Notes under the pieces: generated by a model
Told to the model about the DNA's origin: nothing
What the model saw: only the letters and a program-made list of their open reading frames with translations
The model's database searches: none
Shown here: piece by piece, positions 35,100 to 35,474 of the stretch
Numbering within the stretch: position 1 is the stretch's first letter
Layout: the number at the start of each line of letters is the position of its first letter
DNA from: an uncultured Alphaproteobacteria bacterium
Lineage (GTDB): Bacteria > Pseudomonadota > Alphaproteobacteria > MPNO01 > UBA830
NCBI GenBank assembly: GCA_913046035.1
Contig: CAJWSW010000025.1
Location: 1 to 35,474, forward strand
Direction of reading: 5' to 3'
Length of the DNA: 35,474 bases
Made by a program: the position numbers and the translations under genes

Positions 35100-35372
35100 T
35101 TGGACTTATCCCAATTACAGCGTAAGGGCCAAAATTTCGTTTACATAATTGGAAGTAATGATGACGGTATCTGGCGAAGCTATGTCGGTTGGACTATTGA
35201 CCTAGAAGCCCGCTTGGGCGCTCACAATTCAGGGAAAGGCGCAAAATCGACACGGGGGCGACATTGGCAATTGCTTTACGCCGAAAAACATCCAACACGT
35301 GGCGAAGCGATGAGCCGTGAATGGCATTTAAAACGCGACCGTATATTCCGAAAAGCTGTATTGCCGACTTAA
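35100..35372 (+). CDS. GIY-YIG nuclease-domain protein (YhbQ-like)
   Basis: 90 aa, one GIY-YIG domain. The variant motif pair is FVYII (13-17) and YVGWT, with Arg in LEARLGAHN, the loop GKGAKSTRGRHWQLLY, and Glu in EAMSREWHLK as the metal ligand. This matches the small stand-alone YhbQ/COG2827 group, thought to act on DNA ends or nicks. The start is TTG, seven bases after the DapA-family stop, with AGG upstream; it is probably co-transcribed but not functionally linked. Confidence 0.88.
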   Translation: MDLSQLQRKGQNFVYIIGSNDDGIWRSYVGWTIDLEARLGAHNSGKGAKSTRGRHWQLLYAEKHPTRGEAMSREWHLKRDRIFRKAVLPT

Positions 35373-35474
35373 AAAGAATAGCACCGTCTACATTGCAATA
35401 GATACGTTTCGTGACACTAAATCCCGGGCAAAAAAAATGGCCTCGGCCGCCCCCGGCTTTCGGCCTGACCCCTT

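Noticed and set aside
35445-35465. GGCCG...CGGCC hairpin at the right edge
   Set aside because: The loop is 11 nt, no T tract follows, and the sequence is truncated nine bases later, so a terminator cannot be supported.

Overview
The window reads as accessory, catabolism-rich DNA from a proteobacterium, most likely an alphaproteobacterium. This is inference from gene content: a hopanoid-type HpnC squalene-synthase homologue, HyuA/HyuB, UbiD, amidase-signature, TauE/SafE and DMT proteins, and frequent GTG/TTG starts. I see 33 protein genes packed on both strands. I see no rRNA, tRNA, CRISPR array, insertion sequence, phage gene or intact transcription regulator. The first ~60 bases are a GC-rich tandem repeat unlike the rest, which suggests a contig edge.

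Layout. (a) 1-4530: the 3' end of an FAD-monooxygenase-like gene with two hairpins, a YfcG-type glutathione transferase, a fused ThDP decarboxylase whose halves are in TPP-PYR order, a fumarylpyruvate-hydrolase-type FAH protein and an SDR oxidoreductase. (b) 4645-9712: hyuA-hyuB (GTGA overlap) convergent with a DUF1015 protein, the stop codons sharing CTAG. (c) 10095-13899: an N-carbamoylsarcosine-amidase-type cysteine hydrolase, a 4,5-dihydroxyphthalate-decarboxylase-like protein, a TauD-type dioxygenase and an arylformamidase-like hydrolase. (d) 13961-15343: cysS, the one core housekeeping gene. (e) 15611-18063: a MaoC-like hydratase diverging from two enoyl-CoA-hydratase-family genes across a perfect inverted repeat. 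(f) 18185-26147, all minus strand: hpnC, two overlapping TauE/SafE genes behind a hydroxyisobutyrate-dehydrogenase-like gene, an M24 peptidase homologue with a changed metal site, an amidase and a third TauE/SafE gene. (g) 26277-29088: three translationally coupled DMT/EamA transporters. (h) 29090-30692: a cobalt-type nitrile hydratase/thiocyanate hydrolase operon whose beta subunit is split, with a second copy of the beta N-terminal domain. It diverges from a UbiD decarboxylase with 48 bp between start codons. (i) 32896-35372: a gentisate-dioxygenase-like bicupin, a DapA-family lyase and a GIY-YIG protein, after a 751-bp stretch with no clear gene.

How the genes may work together. The nitrile hydratase-type enzyme and the amidase could convert nitrile to amide to acid, with UbiD acting on an aromatic or unsaturated acid. 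HyuAB, the cysteine hydrolase and the arylformamidase-like protein all suit cleavage of cyclic or linear amides. The monooxygenase fragment, GST, FAH protein and bicupin recall a dispersed gentisate-type route. The TauD-type dioxygenase, sulfopyruvate-decarboxylase-like protein, three TauE/SafE permeases and thiocyanate-hydrolase-like claw allow an organosulfur reading. These pathway links are inference. The features I would look at first are the split-beta nitrile hydratase operon, the reversed-order ThDP fusion, the Asp-to-Cys change in the M24 protein, and the 16109-16134 inverted repeat.
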